64,000 nucleotides of DNA, taken from contig JANNCV010000043.1 of the NCBI GenBank assembly GCA_031386985.1, positions 1 through 64,000 on the forward strand, read 5' to 3'. Position numbers and translations under genes: made by a program. Shown here piece after piece: positions 18,154 through 25,909 of the stretch. Within the stretch, counting starts at the first letter, position 1. Each line of letters begins with the position of its first letter. The DNA comes from JANJUB01 sp031386985 (lineage in GTDB: Bacteria > Armatimonadota > Fimbriimonadia > Fimbriimonadales > Fimbriimonadaceae). The notes below the pieces were generated by a model. The model saw only the letters and a list, made by a program, of their open reading frames with translations. It was not told the origin of the DNA and did no database searches.

Positions 18154-20112
18154 ATGGTAGCAATACCTGCAATAATAGAAGGAGTGGGATTATTAGAGTC
18201 GCTTGAAAAGCACGTTCTGATTTGGGATGGGGCCATGGGCACCCAAATCCATGCCGCGCAATTGGGTCCTGCCGACTTCTTCATTCCAACTGGGGTTTCT
18301 GCCTTAGGTGATGCCGCGATAAAGAGGCTCACCGAGCCGAACCTCGATGGTTGTAACGAGCTTCTCAACCTGAGCCGCCCCGAAGTTATCGAGGCAATTC
18401 ACCGCCGCTACCTCTTAGCTGGCTCTGATATCATCGAGACGAATACCTTCGGTGGGACCTCAATCGTTTTCGCCGAATACGATATTCCCGAGCTTGTTTA
18501 TGATTGCAGTTTGGCTGCTGCCCGGATAGCCAGACGCGCCGTTGATTCGATTTCAACTCCCGATCGTCCGCGATACGTCTGCGGAGCGATTGGACCCGGG
18601 ACAAAGCTAATCACCTTGGGGCAGACGACTTGGCACGAGATTGAATCAACCTATTGCACGTCATTCAAAGCCCTTCTAACCGGCGAAGCTGATTGTCTAA
18701 TGCTGGAGACTTGCCAGGACTTGCTCATGGTAAAGGCGGGCATTGTTGCCGCAATTCGAGCTATGGCGGAAACTGGTCGCCAAGTTCCCTTCTTTGTCCA
18801 GGTGACGATTGAGCAAACCGGAACGATGCTGGTGGGTTCAGAAATTGGCGCGGCCCTAAACATGATCGAAGCCTTCCCCGCCGTAACCGCCTTCGGCATC
18901 AACTGCGCAACTGGGCCGGCGGAAATGGCTTCTCACATTCGCTTCCTGGGTCAAAACTCAACTCGCCCGATTTCCGTTCAGCCCAACGCGGGGCTTCCGA
19001 TAATGGAAAATGGACAAGGCGTTTATAAGCTTTCTCCTGATGATTTAGCGAAGTATCACACCCACTTTGTCGAGGACTTCGGCGTTGCTTTGGTGGGCGG
19101 CTGTTGCGGAACAACGCCTGATCACGTTTCGGCTCTTTCCGACTCCCTCCGTGGCAAGCAACACACGGCCGATTGTCACTGGCGACGTCAGCGACACCTC
19201 TTTGCCGGTTTCGATTTCTCCGTTTCTACCGACGAGCAAGCCGGGGCGTTCGCGCTGGTTGGTTGTTCTTCGTTGTACCAGTTTCAGCCCTACCAACAGG
19301 ACGCTAGCTTTCTTATAGTGGGCGAAAAAACCAATGCGAACGGGAGCCGCGCCTTTCGCGATATGCTTGCCGCCGAGAATTGGGAGGGTCTGACCGAACT
19401 TGCCCGAGAGTTAGAAGGCGAGGGCTCCCATGTTTTGGATGTCTGTACCGCGTTTGTTGGGCGAAATGAAGAACGGGATATGCGAATTCTGCTGAGCCAT
19501 TACAACCGACACGTAACCGTCCCGATCATGATTGACTCGACCGAGAGCAACGTGATCGAAGCCGCCCTCCAAACCGTTGCGGGTAAGCCCATTGTGAATT
19601 CTATTAACTTCGAAGATGGCGGCAAGCGGGTTACCGAGGTGCTAGCGCTCTGTCAAAAGTATGGGGCCGCCGTGGTTGCGCTCACGATTGATGAGGACGG
19701 CATGGCTAAGACTTGCGAAACTAAGCTCGCGATTGCAGAACGGCTTTTGGCTTCTACCCGCGCCGCTGGGCTGCCCGATCATGATGTCTTCCTTGATTGT
19801 CTTACCTTTACGCTGGGTTCGGGCGATGAGGAGTTTCGGGCCGCGGGGATGGAGACGATCAATGCCATCGCCGAAGTGAAAAGGCGTTTCCCTCGTGTGA
19901 ACACCCTGCTCGGCGTCAGCAATATCAGCTTCGGGCTGAAGCCAGCTTCCCGGATGGTGCTGAACTCAACGTTTTTGCATTATTGCCGCGAGGCGGGCAT
20001 GACAAGCGCCATTGTTCACTTTTCAAAGATTTTGCCCGAGAACCGAATTGAGCCTGAAGTTTGGAAGATCGCCGAAGACGTCGTCTTTGATCGCCGAGTC
20101 TTTGCGGCCTAG
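18154..20112 (+). CDS. metH: MetH N-terminal half: homocysteine- and pterin-binding modules only
   Basis: A 652-residue protein covering the first two modules of cobalamin-dependent methionine synthase. The homocysteine S-methyltransferase barrel begins with LIWDGAMGTQIHA and has zinc ligands in INCATG and VGGCCGTTPDH. From about residue 386 the pterin-binding module begins (FLIVGEKTNANGSRAF) with IMIDSTESNVIEAAL, VNSINFEDG and LLGVSNISFGL. It stops at the end of this module (VFDRRVFAA), so the cobalamin-binding and activation modules (about 500 aa) are missing; they are presumably separate genes elsewhere. The start is uncertain: GTG at 18184 is an alternative. Confidence 0.9.
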   Translation: MVAIPAIIEGVGLLESLEKHVLIWDGAMGTQIHAAQLGPADFFIPTGVSALGDAAIKRLTEPNLDGCNELLNLSRPEVIEAIHRRYLLAGSDIIETNTFGGTSIVFAEYDIPELVYDCSLAAARIARRAVDSISTPDRPRYVCGAIGPGTKLITLGQTTWHEIESTYCTSFKALLTGEADCLMLETCQDLLMVKAGIVAAIRAMAETGRQVPFFVQVTIEQTGTMLVGSEIGAALNMIEAFPAVTAFGINCATGPAEMASHIRFLGQNSTRPISVQPNAGLPIMENGQGVYKLSPDDLAKYHTHFVEDFGVALVGGCCGTTPDHVSALSDSLRGKQHTADCHWRRQRHLFAGFDFSVSTDEQAGAFALVGCSSLYQFQPYQQDASFLIVGEKTNANGSRAFRDMLAAENWEGLTELARELEGEGSHVLDVCTAFVGRNEERDMRILLSHYNRHVTVPIMIDSTESNVIEAALQTVAGKPIVNSINFEDGGKRVTEVLALCQKYGAAVVALTIDEDGMAKTCETKLAIAERLLASTRAAGLPDHDVFLDCLTFTLGSGDEEFRAAGMETINAIAEVKRRFPRVNTLLGVSNISFGLKPASRMVLNSTFLHYCREAGMTSAIVHFSKILPENRIEPEVWKIAEDVVFDRRVFAA

Positions 20113-20337
20113 CGAACGAAACAGCCCCCTCACCCGAAACGATATGCTATGAAAAGGGTGGATGGAGGCTTGATTGATTATAGCCATTTTTGCATTCGGC
20201 CTGGCCGGCTTGCGAGCTTCAGTAAAGCCCATTGGCATCTCTGTCCGTGACTGCACTGACAGTGGTTTATCGGACTTGTGAAATTGGGGATCACAAGTCA
20301 AACTGTATCGCATGAGATTCAGCGCGGGTTTCTAAAG

Positions 20338-20580
20338 ATGAAAGAGTCAAGAATTAAAGCCAAACCCTCGACCGAGCTTCCAACTGCCGAGTTGAAGGTT
20401 GACTTTGACAAGCCCTCGGCCCGACGGCTTACTTGGTTCCATATCGTCCTGCTGATTATCTCAGTGCACGTGTTTCTCATTCTTCCCTTCTTTTACTTTG
20501 TCACTAACGTGCTTCCCGGGCTCCAGAAAGACTCGCCGGGTAACAAAGCGGATACGAGCCAAGGGGCACCGATTCGGTAA
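20338..20580 (+). CDS. Small single-pass membrane protein
   Basis: An 80-residue protein from the ATG at 20338. A charged N-terminal half is followed by one hydrophobic helix (FHIVLLIISVHVFLILPFFYFV) and a short polar tail. AAAG lies just upstream of the start. I do not recognise a family. It sits between metH and the first LuxR-type regulator, 63 bp before the latter, so it could share its promoter. Confidence 0.45.
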   Translation: MKESRIKAKPSTELPTAELKVDFDKPSARRLTWFHIVLLIISVHVFLILPFFYFVTNVLPGLQKDSPGNKADTSQGAPIR

Positions 20581-20643
20581 GTCAGCCGCGCGAAAACAAC
20601 CAAGTCTGCCTAGCCCAAACTTTTCAGCCAAAAAACAGAAAAT

Positions 20644-21312
20644 ATGCCATCAACTTATAAACCACTTTCGCCGCGAGAAGAAGAGATCGTTAAACTCTGT
20701 GTTGACGGCTTCACAAATGACGCCATCGCCCACCATCTAGATCTGAGTGTCGGCACCGTCAACACTTACTGGTTAAGAATTAAGCTCAAGGTCGGGGGGT
20801 CGGGGCGAACTGATACGGTAGCCCGAATTATCAAGGACCGGGCCGAAGTGGCGTTAAGGGCCGCCAATGTTGAGCATGCGGGCATGCTTGAACTTATTGC
20901 TGATCAGGAAGCCAAAGCGTTGGAACTCAGGGCCTCGCTGGCATTGCTTCATTTGGCCATGGACCAAATACAATCAACCGTGTGGGCAACCGACACTGAC
21001 CTAAGGATTCATGCGCTCGCAAATGGCGAGTTCCCGGCGTCCCACTTCGGCGTTGTGTGGGAAGTGGGAAGGACAATCTACGAAATCTTTAAGACAACCG
21101 ATGATAAGAATCCTGCTATTGCGGCCCATTTGGCTGCCCTCATCGGCATTGATAGCCAGATACGCCTAGCGGGCGAATTTGAGCATATGCACCTGAGGTG
21201 CGGCCCGCTTCGGGATGAGTCGGGCGAAGATATTCTCGGCTGTGTGAGCATCATCAACTTGGTTGATGAGCTCAAACCCACGTCGGAATCGCACGTGCCA
21301 AAGAGCGAGTAG
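20644..21312 (+). CDS. LuxR-type HTH regulator with PAS-like sensor (copy 1)
   Basis: A 222-residue regulator with reversed domain order. The LuxR/NarL helix-turn-helix is at the N-terminus (LSPREEEIVKLCVDGFTNDAIA, then SVGTVNTYWLRIKLKVG). A coiled linker (residues 65-110, EALxLRAxLALLHLAMDQI) follows, then a PAS-like domain (STVWATDTDLRIHALANGEFPA ... RCGPLRDESGEDILGCVSIINLV). No receiver domain is present, so the PAS domain likely senses the signal. It is a close paralogue of the gene at 22035-22661, nearly identical over the HTH at the DNA level. The array of 21-nt repeats and a 45-aa ORF lie between the copies. Confidence 0.8.
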   Translation: MPSTYKPLSPREEEIVKLCVDGFTNDAIAHHLDLSVGTVNTYWLRIKLKVGGSGRTDTVARIIKDRAEVALRAANVEHAGMLELIADQEAKALELRASLALLHLAMDQIQSTVWATDTDLRIHALANGEFPASHFGVVWEVGRTIYEIFKTTDDKNPAIAAHLAALIGIDSQIRLAGEFEHMHLRCGPLRDESGEDILGCVSIINLVDELKPTSESHVPKSE

Positions 21313-21630
21313 AGCGTGAATTCGATGGGCCGCTAGAGGCGGTCTAGTCGTGTTAACATCGCGCTGCTCACCCCCATTTGTGCTCCTCTTCTTCCCCCAA
21401 ATGCTCGTCAGTCGCCAATTCCCGTGCCATCTATAGACCCTGTACGGAGAGCAATCGTCAAACGCGCGCCCAAGGACTAACAACCCATCACGGCTTCCAC
21501 CGGTCATAACATCAAGCGAGCCAAGGGTTGGGCTCAAGTGATGGTCTCATTTCCGCCTGAAGCTCGCTTTCCCCATGCTTTTCCAAGTTTAGGTTCAAAT
21601 CTGGGTCATTGGGGCTTCCGCCATGTTTAT
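21313..21630. other. Intergenic stretch after LuxR copy 1
   Basis: About 320 bp without a supportable gene. It separates the first regulator from the 21-nt repeat array. No strong terminator, tRNA or coding bias was seen. Confidence 0.5.
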
Positions 21631-21819
21631 GTTATATCCCGCGGAGGCGGCGGGATATAACGGGGAGGCGGCGGGATATAGCGCGGAGGTGGCGGGACAC
21701 TACGAGGAGGCGGCGGGATACTCCGCGAGCTTGGCGGAAGTTCCCGAAAAGCCCCCGGGATATCCCGCGAACTCTGCGTATATTCCCGAAACTTTCCCGT
21801 TCTGCCACAAATACGTGGC
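21631..21819. repeat. 21-nt dyad repeat array 1 (9 units)
   Basis: Nine consecutive 21-nt imperfect units starting at 21631, 21652, 21673, 21694, 21715, 21736, 21757, 21778 and 21799. The core is GGGATAT.CCGCGGAGGCGGC, and later units diverge. Units 1-2 form a perfect 12-bp inverted repeat (GTTATATCCCGC at 21631-21642 and GCGGGATATAAC at 21650-21661) around a 7-nt loop. Because 21 is a multiple of three, both strands read as heptads (plus strand: GYNGEAA, GYSAEVA, GHYEEAA; a second plus frame: RRRRDIT, GRRRDIA). The plus frame with RRRRD heptads runs without a stop into the 45-aa ORF at 21852. There are no spacers, so it is not CRISPR. Confidence 0.85.
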
Positions 21820-21851
21820 GGAAGCCGCACACAAAGATTCAGGAGAAAACA

Positions 21852-21989
21852 ATGCCAAATGATCCCTCTCGACTCAGTGATACCGAACTCAACGTTTACG
21901 TTACCGGCCCTTATGGAACGGGGCTCGCCGCCGCCATGACGGCCCTTGGTTGGTATACTACGTTTACACTTCATAAAATGGGCCCGTAG
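21852..21989 (+). CDS. 45-residue small protein between LuxR copies
   Basis: A short ORF with an AGGAG at 21841-21845, 6 nt before the ATG, encoding MPNDPSRLSD...HKMGP. The middle is Gly/Ala-rich and moderately hydrophobic (GPYGTGLAAAMTALGWYTTF). The same frame is open upstream through the 21-nt repeat array. The second LuxR gene starts 45 bp downstream, so the peptide could be a regulator partner or leader peptide. No family is recognised. The good ribosome site is the main support. Confidence 0.5.
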   Translation: MPNDPSRLSDTELNVYVTGPYGTGLAAAMTALGWYTTFTLHKMGP

Positions 21990-22034
21990 AATTGCACACT
22001 TGAAAGAGAACTAATAAGAAAGGAAAGAAGCATC

Positions 22035-22661
22035 ATGTCATTTAAGGCGCTTTCGCCGCGAGAAGAAGAGATCGTTAAACTCTGTGTTGACGGTCTTACA
22101 AATGACGCCATCGCCCACCGACTAGATCTGAGTGTCGGCACTGTTAACACTTACTGGTTAAGAATTAAGCTCAAGGTCGGGGGGTCGGGGCGAACTGATA
22201 CGATAGCCCGAATTATCAAGGACCGGGCCGAAATTGCGTTAAGGGCCGCCAATATTGAGCGCGCGGGTATGGTTGAACTTATAGCTGAGCAGGAAGCGAA
22301 AGCGTTGGAACTCAGGTCCTCGCTGGCATTGCTTCATTTGGCCATGGACCAGATAAAGTCAACCGTGTGGGCAACCGACACTGACCTAAGGATTCATGCG
22401 CTCGCAAACGGCGAGTTCCCGGCGACCCACTTCGGGGTTGTGTGGGAAGTGGGAAGAACAGTCTACGAAATCTTTAAGACGACCGATCCCAAGAATCCGG
22501 CAATTGCGGCCCATCTTAGCGCCCTCTTAGGCATTGATAGCCATACCCGCTTAACGGGCAATTATAAGAGTATGCACTTGAGGTGCGGCCCGCTTCGGGA
22601 TGAGACGGGCGAGCACATACTCGGTTGCGTGAGCATCGTCAATTTGGTTGAAAACGAATAG
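22035..22661 (+). CDS. LuxR-type HTH regulator with PAS-like sensor (copy 2)
   Basis: A 208-residue paralogue of the regulator at 20644, with the same N-terminal LuxR HTH (LSPREEEIVKLCVDGLTNDAIA), coiled linker and C-terminal PAS-like domain ending in GCVSIVNLVENE. AAAGGAAAG precedes the ATG by 8-12 nt. Most differences lie in the C-terminal third, including ligand-face positions (DPKNPAIAAHLSALLGIDSHTRLTGNYKSM), so the copies may have diverged in sensing while sharing DNA targets. The gene is convergent with the small LuxR gene at 22666. Confidence 0.8.
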   Translation: MSFKALSPREEEIVKLCVDGLTNDAIAHRLDLSVGTVNTYWLRIKLKVGGSGRTDTIARIIKDRAEIALRAANIERAGMVELIAEQEAKALELRSSLALLHLAMDQIKSTVWATDTDLRIHALANGEFPATHFGVVWEVGRTVYEIFKTTDPKNPAIAAHLSALLGIDSHTRLTGNYKSMHLRCGPLRDETGEHILGCVSIVNLVENE

Positions 22662-22665
22662 CACT

Positions 22666-22902
22666 TTAAGTGAGCACGCCGAGTTCGCGGGCGGCGCTGA
22701 CCGCTTGCATACGATTGCTTACCTGCAACTTGTTGTACACCCGGCCCAAATGCGAATCAATGGTTCGCTTCGACAGAAAGAGAATTTCGGCAACATCCTT
22801 ACTCTGATTTCCTGCTGCGACGAGATGAAGGATTTCGATCTCTCGTTGAGACAATGATGCACTTTGATCGAATCGAAGTTTTTGTTCGGGGAGTAATGTC
22901 AC
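22666..22902 (-). CDS. Small stand-alone LuxR-type HTH protein
   Basis: A 78-residue protein that is almost only a LuxR/GerE-type DNA-binding domain: LSQREIEILHLVAAGNQSKDVA, then FLSKRTIDSHLGRVYNKLQVSNRMQA. It has no sensor or receiver, as in GerE-like regulators. AAGGAGCTAACACCG precedes the ATG. It lies 12 bp after the unknown gene at 22915-23574 and is probably cotranscribed with it. Its HTH differs clearly from the two long regulators next door. Confidence 0.75.
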   Translation of the reverse strand: MTLLPEQKLRFDQSASLSQREIEILHLVAAGNQSKDVAEILFLSKRTIDSHLGRVYNKLQVSNRMQAVSAARELGVLT

Positions 22903-22914
22903 GGTGTTAGCTCC

Positions 22915-23574
22915 TTAAAGGAGTCTCTCCATAATGAGTTCGTCGGTTGCATCTTGGGCAGGTACAGCTTCGGCAGACCAAGCGGTCAGCGGCGCCTCGA
23001 GTTTTGGATAATGAGACCAGGAGACAATGTGGGCGGTATTCCATGCGCTAAAACCACCCTCAGCGGTACGACTGAAGAGCGTCGGGCGAGTGAACAAGTG
23101 TTGAAGCACATTTCGCTCTCCCATTCCGCCCTGGGCGATTTCGTTAAACTCTAGGAAGAGCCGCTCACCAGTTGTAAACTCTAGCGAGCAATAGACGGAG
23201 CTGCGAAGGCCCTCGGTCTTGCTAAGATCGCTTTCACGGTGCGAGTGATATGCCTCGGCGCTGATTTGAGTAACCACGGTCTTCATCATCAGCTCACGCT
23301 CCAAAAAAGCGGCCGGTAAGAAATCTGTCATGACGGTGATCCCGATAAGTGCGTTTCCGGGAAATGCAAGCACATCGTCCGCACCCTCGATGATCAAGCT
23401 GTTTCGAGTGAAAATATGTTGCCCGTCTATATCCGCGCAGATACTAGCGACACGGGCCGCTTCCTCTTGATAGAACATTTGTTTTCCGCCTGTAACCAAG
23501 TGTAATTGGATGGCGGTCGGATTGTAAGGATTGTGAGGTGGGATAGTGGAGGGGTTTAGTTCTGTGGTGATCAT
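22915..23574 (-). CDS. Unknown 219-aa protein
   Basis: No family recognised. The sequence is soluble and mixed alpha/beta, with no signal peptide or membrane helix. Residues 20-215 include FYQEEAARVASICADIDGQ and SLEFTTGERLFLEFNEIAQGG. It is followed by the small LuxR gene 12 bp downstream, suggesting a regulatory pair. It is divergent from the DUF892 gene across a 302-bp gap. Confidence 0.5.
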   Translation of the reverse strand: MITTELNPSTIPPHNPYNPTAIQLHLVTGGKQMFYQEEAARVASICADIDGQHIFTRNSLIIEGADDVLAFPGNALIGITVMTDFLPAAFLERELMMKTVVTQISAEAYHSHRESDLSKTEGLRSSVYCSLEFTTGERLFLEFNEIAQGGMGERNVLQHLFTRPTLFSRTAEGGFSAWNTAHIVSWSHYPKLEAPLTAWSAEAVPAQDATDELIMERLL

Positions 23575-23876
23575 GGTGTGTTTCCGCGGAGCAACGTGTA
23601 GTCAAGCAACTCAGGTCATGTAGGTGAGAATGGCTCACTCAATTTCCTGCTGTTGTTCTCCTACGCTATATGATAGGGCAGATAACCCGTGCGCGACAAG
23701 TCCTCCGTTGCGTGTCCACGAATTTGATGACACGATTTCTAACCCGAAACATGTTCAGCGTGCAGAGGGCGTACACCCGTTTGTGGACACCAAAAACGAG
23801 ACTTGTAAACCCGATTTGATGGCGGTAAAACGACATCGTCTCGCATGTTCTTCATGCAGCAAGGACCACAAAACAA
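23575..23876. other. Divergent intergenic region, unknown gene / DUF892
   Basis: About 300 bp between divergently transcribed genes. It must hold both promoters, but I could not assign convincing -35/-10 boxes or an operator by eye. AAGGA lies 11 nt before the DUF892 start. Confidence 0.4.
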
Positions 23877-24389
23877 ATGAAACAAACAACCTTAAGACAC
23901 CTTTACATTGACGAGCTAGAGGACATACTCAGCGCGGAGGCCCAGCTCGTCATGGCCCTCCCGAGGATCATCGCGGCGGTCGAGTCCAAAGATCTCGCGG
24001 CGGCTCTGACTTGCCAGTTAGAAGAGACTGAGGGACAGGTTAAGCGACTCAAGGAAGTCTTCAACCTCGCCGCAGAACCCGCCCAAACCAAAACCTGCGA
24101 GGCCATGAAGGGCCTCCTCAAAGAAAGTGCCGGCGTTATCGCTGACATCGAATTGGGCTGCGTGCGAGATGCCGCGCTGGTCGGAGCCTGTCAGCGAGTA
24201 GACCACTACAAGATGGCGGCCTACGGAACCACTTGCTCTTTCGCAAAGACTCTGGGATATGACGAGCAGGCGTCGCGTTTGAGCGCGTCGCGAGAAGAAG
24301 TATCAAAGACAAACGAAGCCCTGGGCCAACTGGCCGCCACTAAGATAAACCCGGCCGCCAACATGACCCCGATCGGCGCGGGCCGATAA
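23877..24389 (+). CDS. DUF892 / YciE-YciF ferritin-like stress protein
   Basis: A 170-residue all-helical protein of the YciE/YciF family. The hallmark N-terminus LRHLYIDELEDILSAEAQLVMALPRI is present, then LEETEGQVKRLKEVF and a C-terminal helix pair (DHYKMAAYGTTCSFAKTLG). The Glu/His residues in these helices match the dinuclear metal ligands of ferritin-like proteins. Such genes are typical members of general stress regulons. It is followed after 18 bp by a glycine-zipper stress protein, likely the same operon. Confidence 0.88.
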   Translation: MKQTTLRHLYIDELEDILSAEAQLVMALPRIIAAVESKDLAAALTCQLEETEGQVKRLKEVFNLAAEPAQTKTCEAMKGLLKESAGVIADIELGCVRDAALVGACQRVDHYKMAAYGTTCSFAKTLGYDEQASRLSASREEVSKTNEALGQLAATKINPAANMTPIGAGR

Positions 24390-24407
24390 CCACAAAGGAA
24401 CAAACCA

Positions 24408-25022
24408 ATGAAAAATACTTACGCAACATTTACTGACCCCAAGGACGCCGAAAGAGCGACCGGGGCCCTTCTCGATCATGGCGTTCGCGCCGAGCATCTC
24501 AGCATCGTCTTCCCCGAAAGCTACGCCGATGCAACCTATGAGGTTGACAAGAGATTCTATGATGGCAATGATCCCGACAACGGCCGCTCGGAGGAGATGG
24601 CAAAGTCGGGAATCACCACAACCACCATTGGCGACGCCGGGATAGGCATGGCCAAAGGAGCTGGAATTGGCCTTGTCGCTGGCACGGTTGCCGCGCTTGC
24701 TTCGGTTCTCGTTCCTGGCGTTGGCCTTGTTTTGGGCGGAGGCGCCCTAGCCTTGGCCATCGGTGGAATGGCTGGAACGACAGCGGCGGGGGCCGTTGCG
24801 GGCGGAGTCACTGGATACTTAAAGGATCAAGGTGTGCCGGTCAATGACACCGCGGTCTATGAAGGCGTCCTTCGAGCTGGTGGAGCGCTGGTCACGGTCT
24901 CCCCGACCGACGAAAACATTGATTGCGATGAAATTTGCGCGATCTTGGCCAAGTACAACGGCAAAGTTTCTTCCCCTCATCCTATTGAAGCCCACGCAGT
25001 GGCAGGAGGGATGGCACTTTAA
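24408..25022 (+). CDS. GSP17M/glycine-zipper stress protein (copy 1)
   Basis: A 204-residue protein with an N-terminal general-stress-protein-17M-like fold (YATFTDPKDAERATGALLDHGVRAEHLSI). A long Gly/Ala zipper membrane region follows at about residues 78-145 (GAGIGLVAGTVAALASVLVPGVGLVLGGG ...), then a small alpha/beta tail (GALVTVSPTDENIDCDEICAILAKYNG). AAAGGAAC lies 8-15 nt before the ATG. It is a paralogue of the minus-strand gene at 31760-32341; both probably modulate membranes under stress, an inference from family context. Confidence 0.7.
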   Translation: MKNTYATFTDPKDAERATGALLDHGVRAEHLSIVFPESYADATYEVDKRFYDGNDPDNGRSEEMAKSGITTTTIGDAGIGMAKGAGIGLVAGTVAALASVLVPGVGLVLGGGALALAIGGMAGTTAAGAVAGGVTGYLKDQGVPVNDTAVYEGVLRAGGALVTVSPTDENIDCDEICAILAKYNGKVSSPHPIEAHAVAGGMAL

Positions 25023-25110
25023 GACGTATGACTCACACTAACCTTCCCAAACCGCGCGTCCAGTTTCTCTCCGGAATCGGACGTTAGCGCGGCGGACGCA
25101 GATCCAAAGT

Positions 25111-25140
25111 GCCCCACCTCTATTGATCTCGAGGTGGGGC
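25111..25140 (+). terminator. Hairpin after stress gene 24408-25022
   Basis: A GCCCCACCTC / GAGGTGGGGC 10-bp perfect stem with a 10-nt loop, 88 bp past the stop. There is no clear T-run, so termination may be weak or bidirectional. Confidence 0.55.
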
Positions 25141-25291
25141 GGCTTCATATATGCTCGCCGTGATTCCTGCTGCAACTTCGATTGTGGGTGGGGCCAGAAG
25201 TTGGCGCTCATTACGCGAAATTGCGCAATCGGAACCAAGTTAGAAACATACGGCCAGAGGTGGACGTTACCAGAGGGTAGGAGGTTCAGAA

Positions 25292-25780
25292 ATGAAACCT
25301 AAACTATATTTTATCACTCTCCTCGCGCTTCTCAGCGCGATCGGCTTTTCGCAACCAGAGGACGCTCAACTGAGGCGTTCCGTTGAAAACTTTTACGCAA
25401 GCATGGATAAACATGCTGAGCGTGGACATTACGACAAAATCTTGGCGCGCCTTGACGACAACTATGTCTTTACGGATGTGCAGGGCCACCGAATGACCCG
25501 AGCCCAGATGAGGGACTCACTTCTTGGTATGGGCAAAATGCGCGACATGCGATCAAAGACGATCGTGCGCCATGTCCGAGGGAACTCAAATGAAGTCTTC
25601 CCTTGGGTTGAAATGAAAATGACCTACAAACAAAGGAAGAACGGCCGATGGGTCCAGATGACTCGCACCCATCGCCTCTGCCAAACACTTGTTCGTGGAC
25701 CTCAGGGTTGGATGATCCTCATGACCCAAGAGCTCCCCACCGATGAACCCTGGGGGTTCAAGACGAGCGGCGGTAGATAG
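25292..25780 (+). CDS. Secreted SnoaL/NTF2-like protein (DUF4440 type)
   Basis: A 162-residue protein with a signal peptide (MKPKLYFITLLALLSAIGFSQP) and a single NTF2-like domain (FYASMDKHAERGHYDKILARLDDNYVFTDVQGHRMTRAQM; later RTHRLCQTLVRGPQGWMILMTQ). GGTAGGAGG lies 6-9 nt before the ATG at 25292. The fold is used for enzymes and scaffolds alike, so no reaction can be given. It ends in a good terminator. Confidence 0.7.
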   Translation: MKPKLYFITLLALLSAIGFSQPEDAQLRRSVENFYASMDKHAERGHYDKILARLDDNYVFTDVQGHRMTRAQMRDSLLGMGKMRDMRSKTIVRHVRGNSNEVFPWVEMKMTYKQRKNGRWVQMTRTHRLCQTLVRGPQGWMILMTQELPTDEPWGFKTSGGR

Positions 25781-25785
25781 TACAA

Positions 25786-25815
25786 GAGCCCACATTCCGG
25801 GGCTTGGGTTTTTCG
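25786..25815 (+). terminator. Terminator after the NTF2-like gene
   Basis: CAAGAGCCC pairs with GGGGCTTG, followed by GGGTTTTT, just past the stop at 25780. Confidence 0.7.
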
Positions 25816-25909
25816 CCCGAGTCCCGGAAGCTTATGTTACGCCTTCGGCCACGATCAGCCGTCAGGCCGTCGGTAGGCGAGTCGCCGATGGTGCCTTAAA
25901 CAATTGAAA

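Noticed and set aside
20174..20281. 35-aa ORF from TTG with GGATGGAGG upstream
   Set aside because: Ribosome-site-like sequence but no coding signature; chance ORF cannot be excluded, so it is not annotated.
21631..21819. Repeat array 1 as a CRISPR
   Set aside because: Units are 21 nt, contiguous and without unique spacers.
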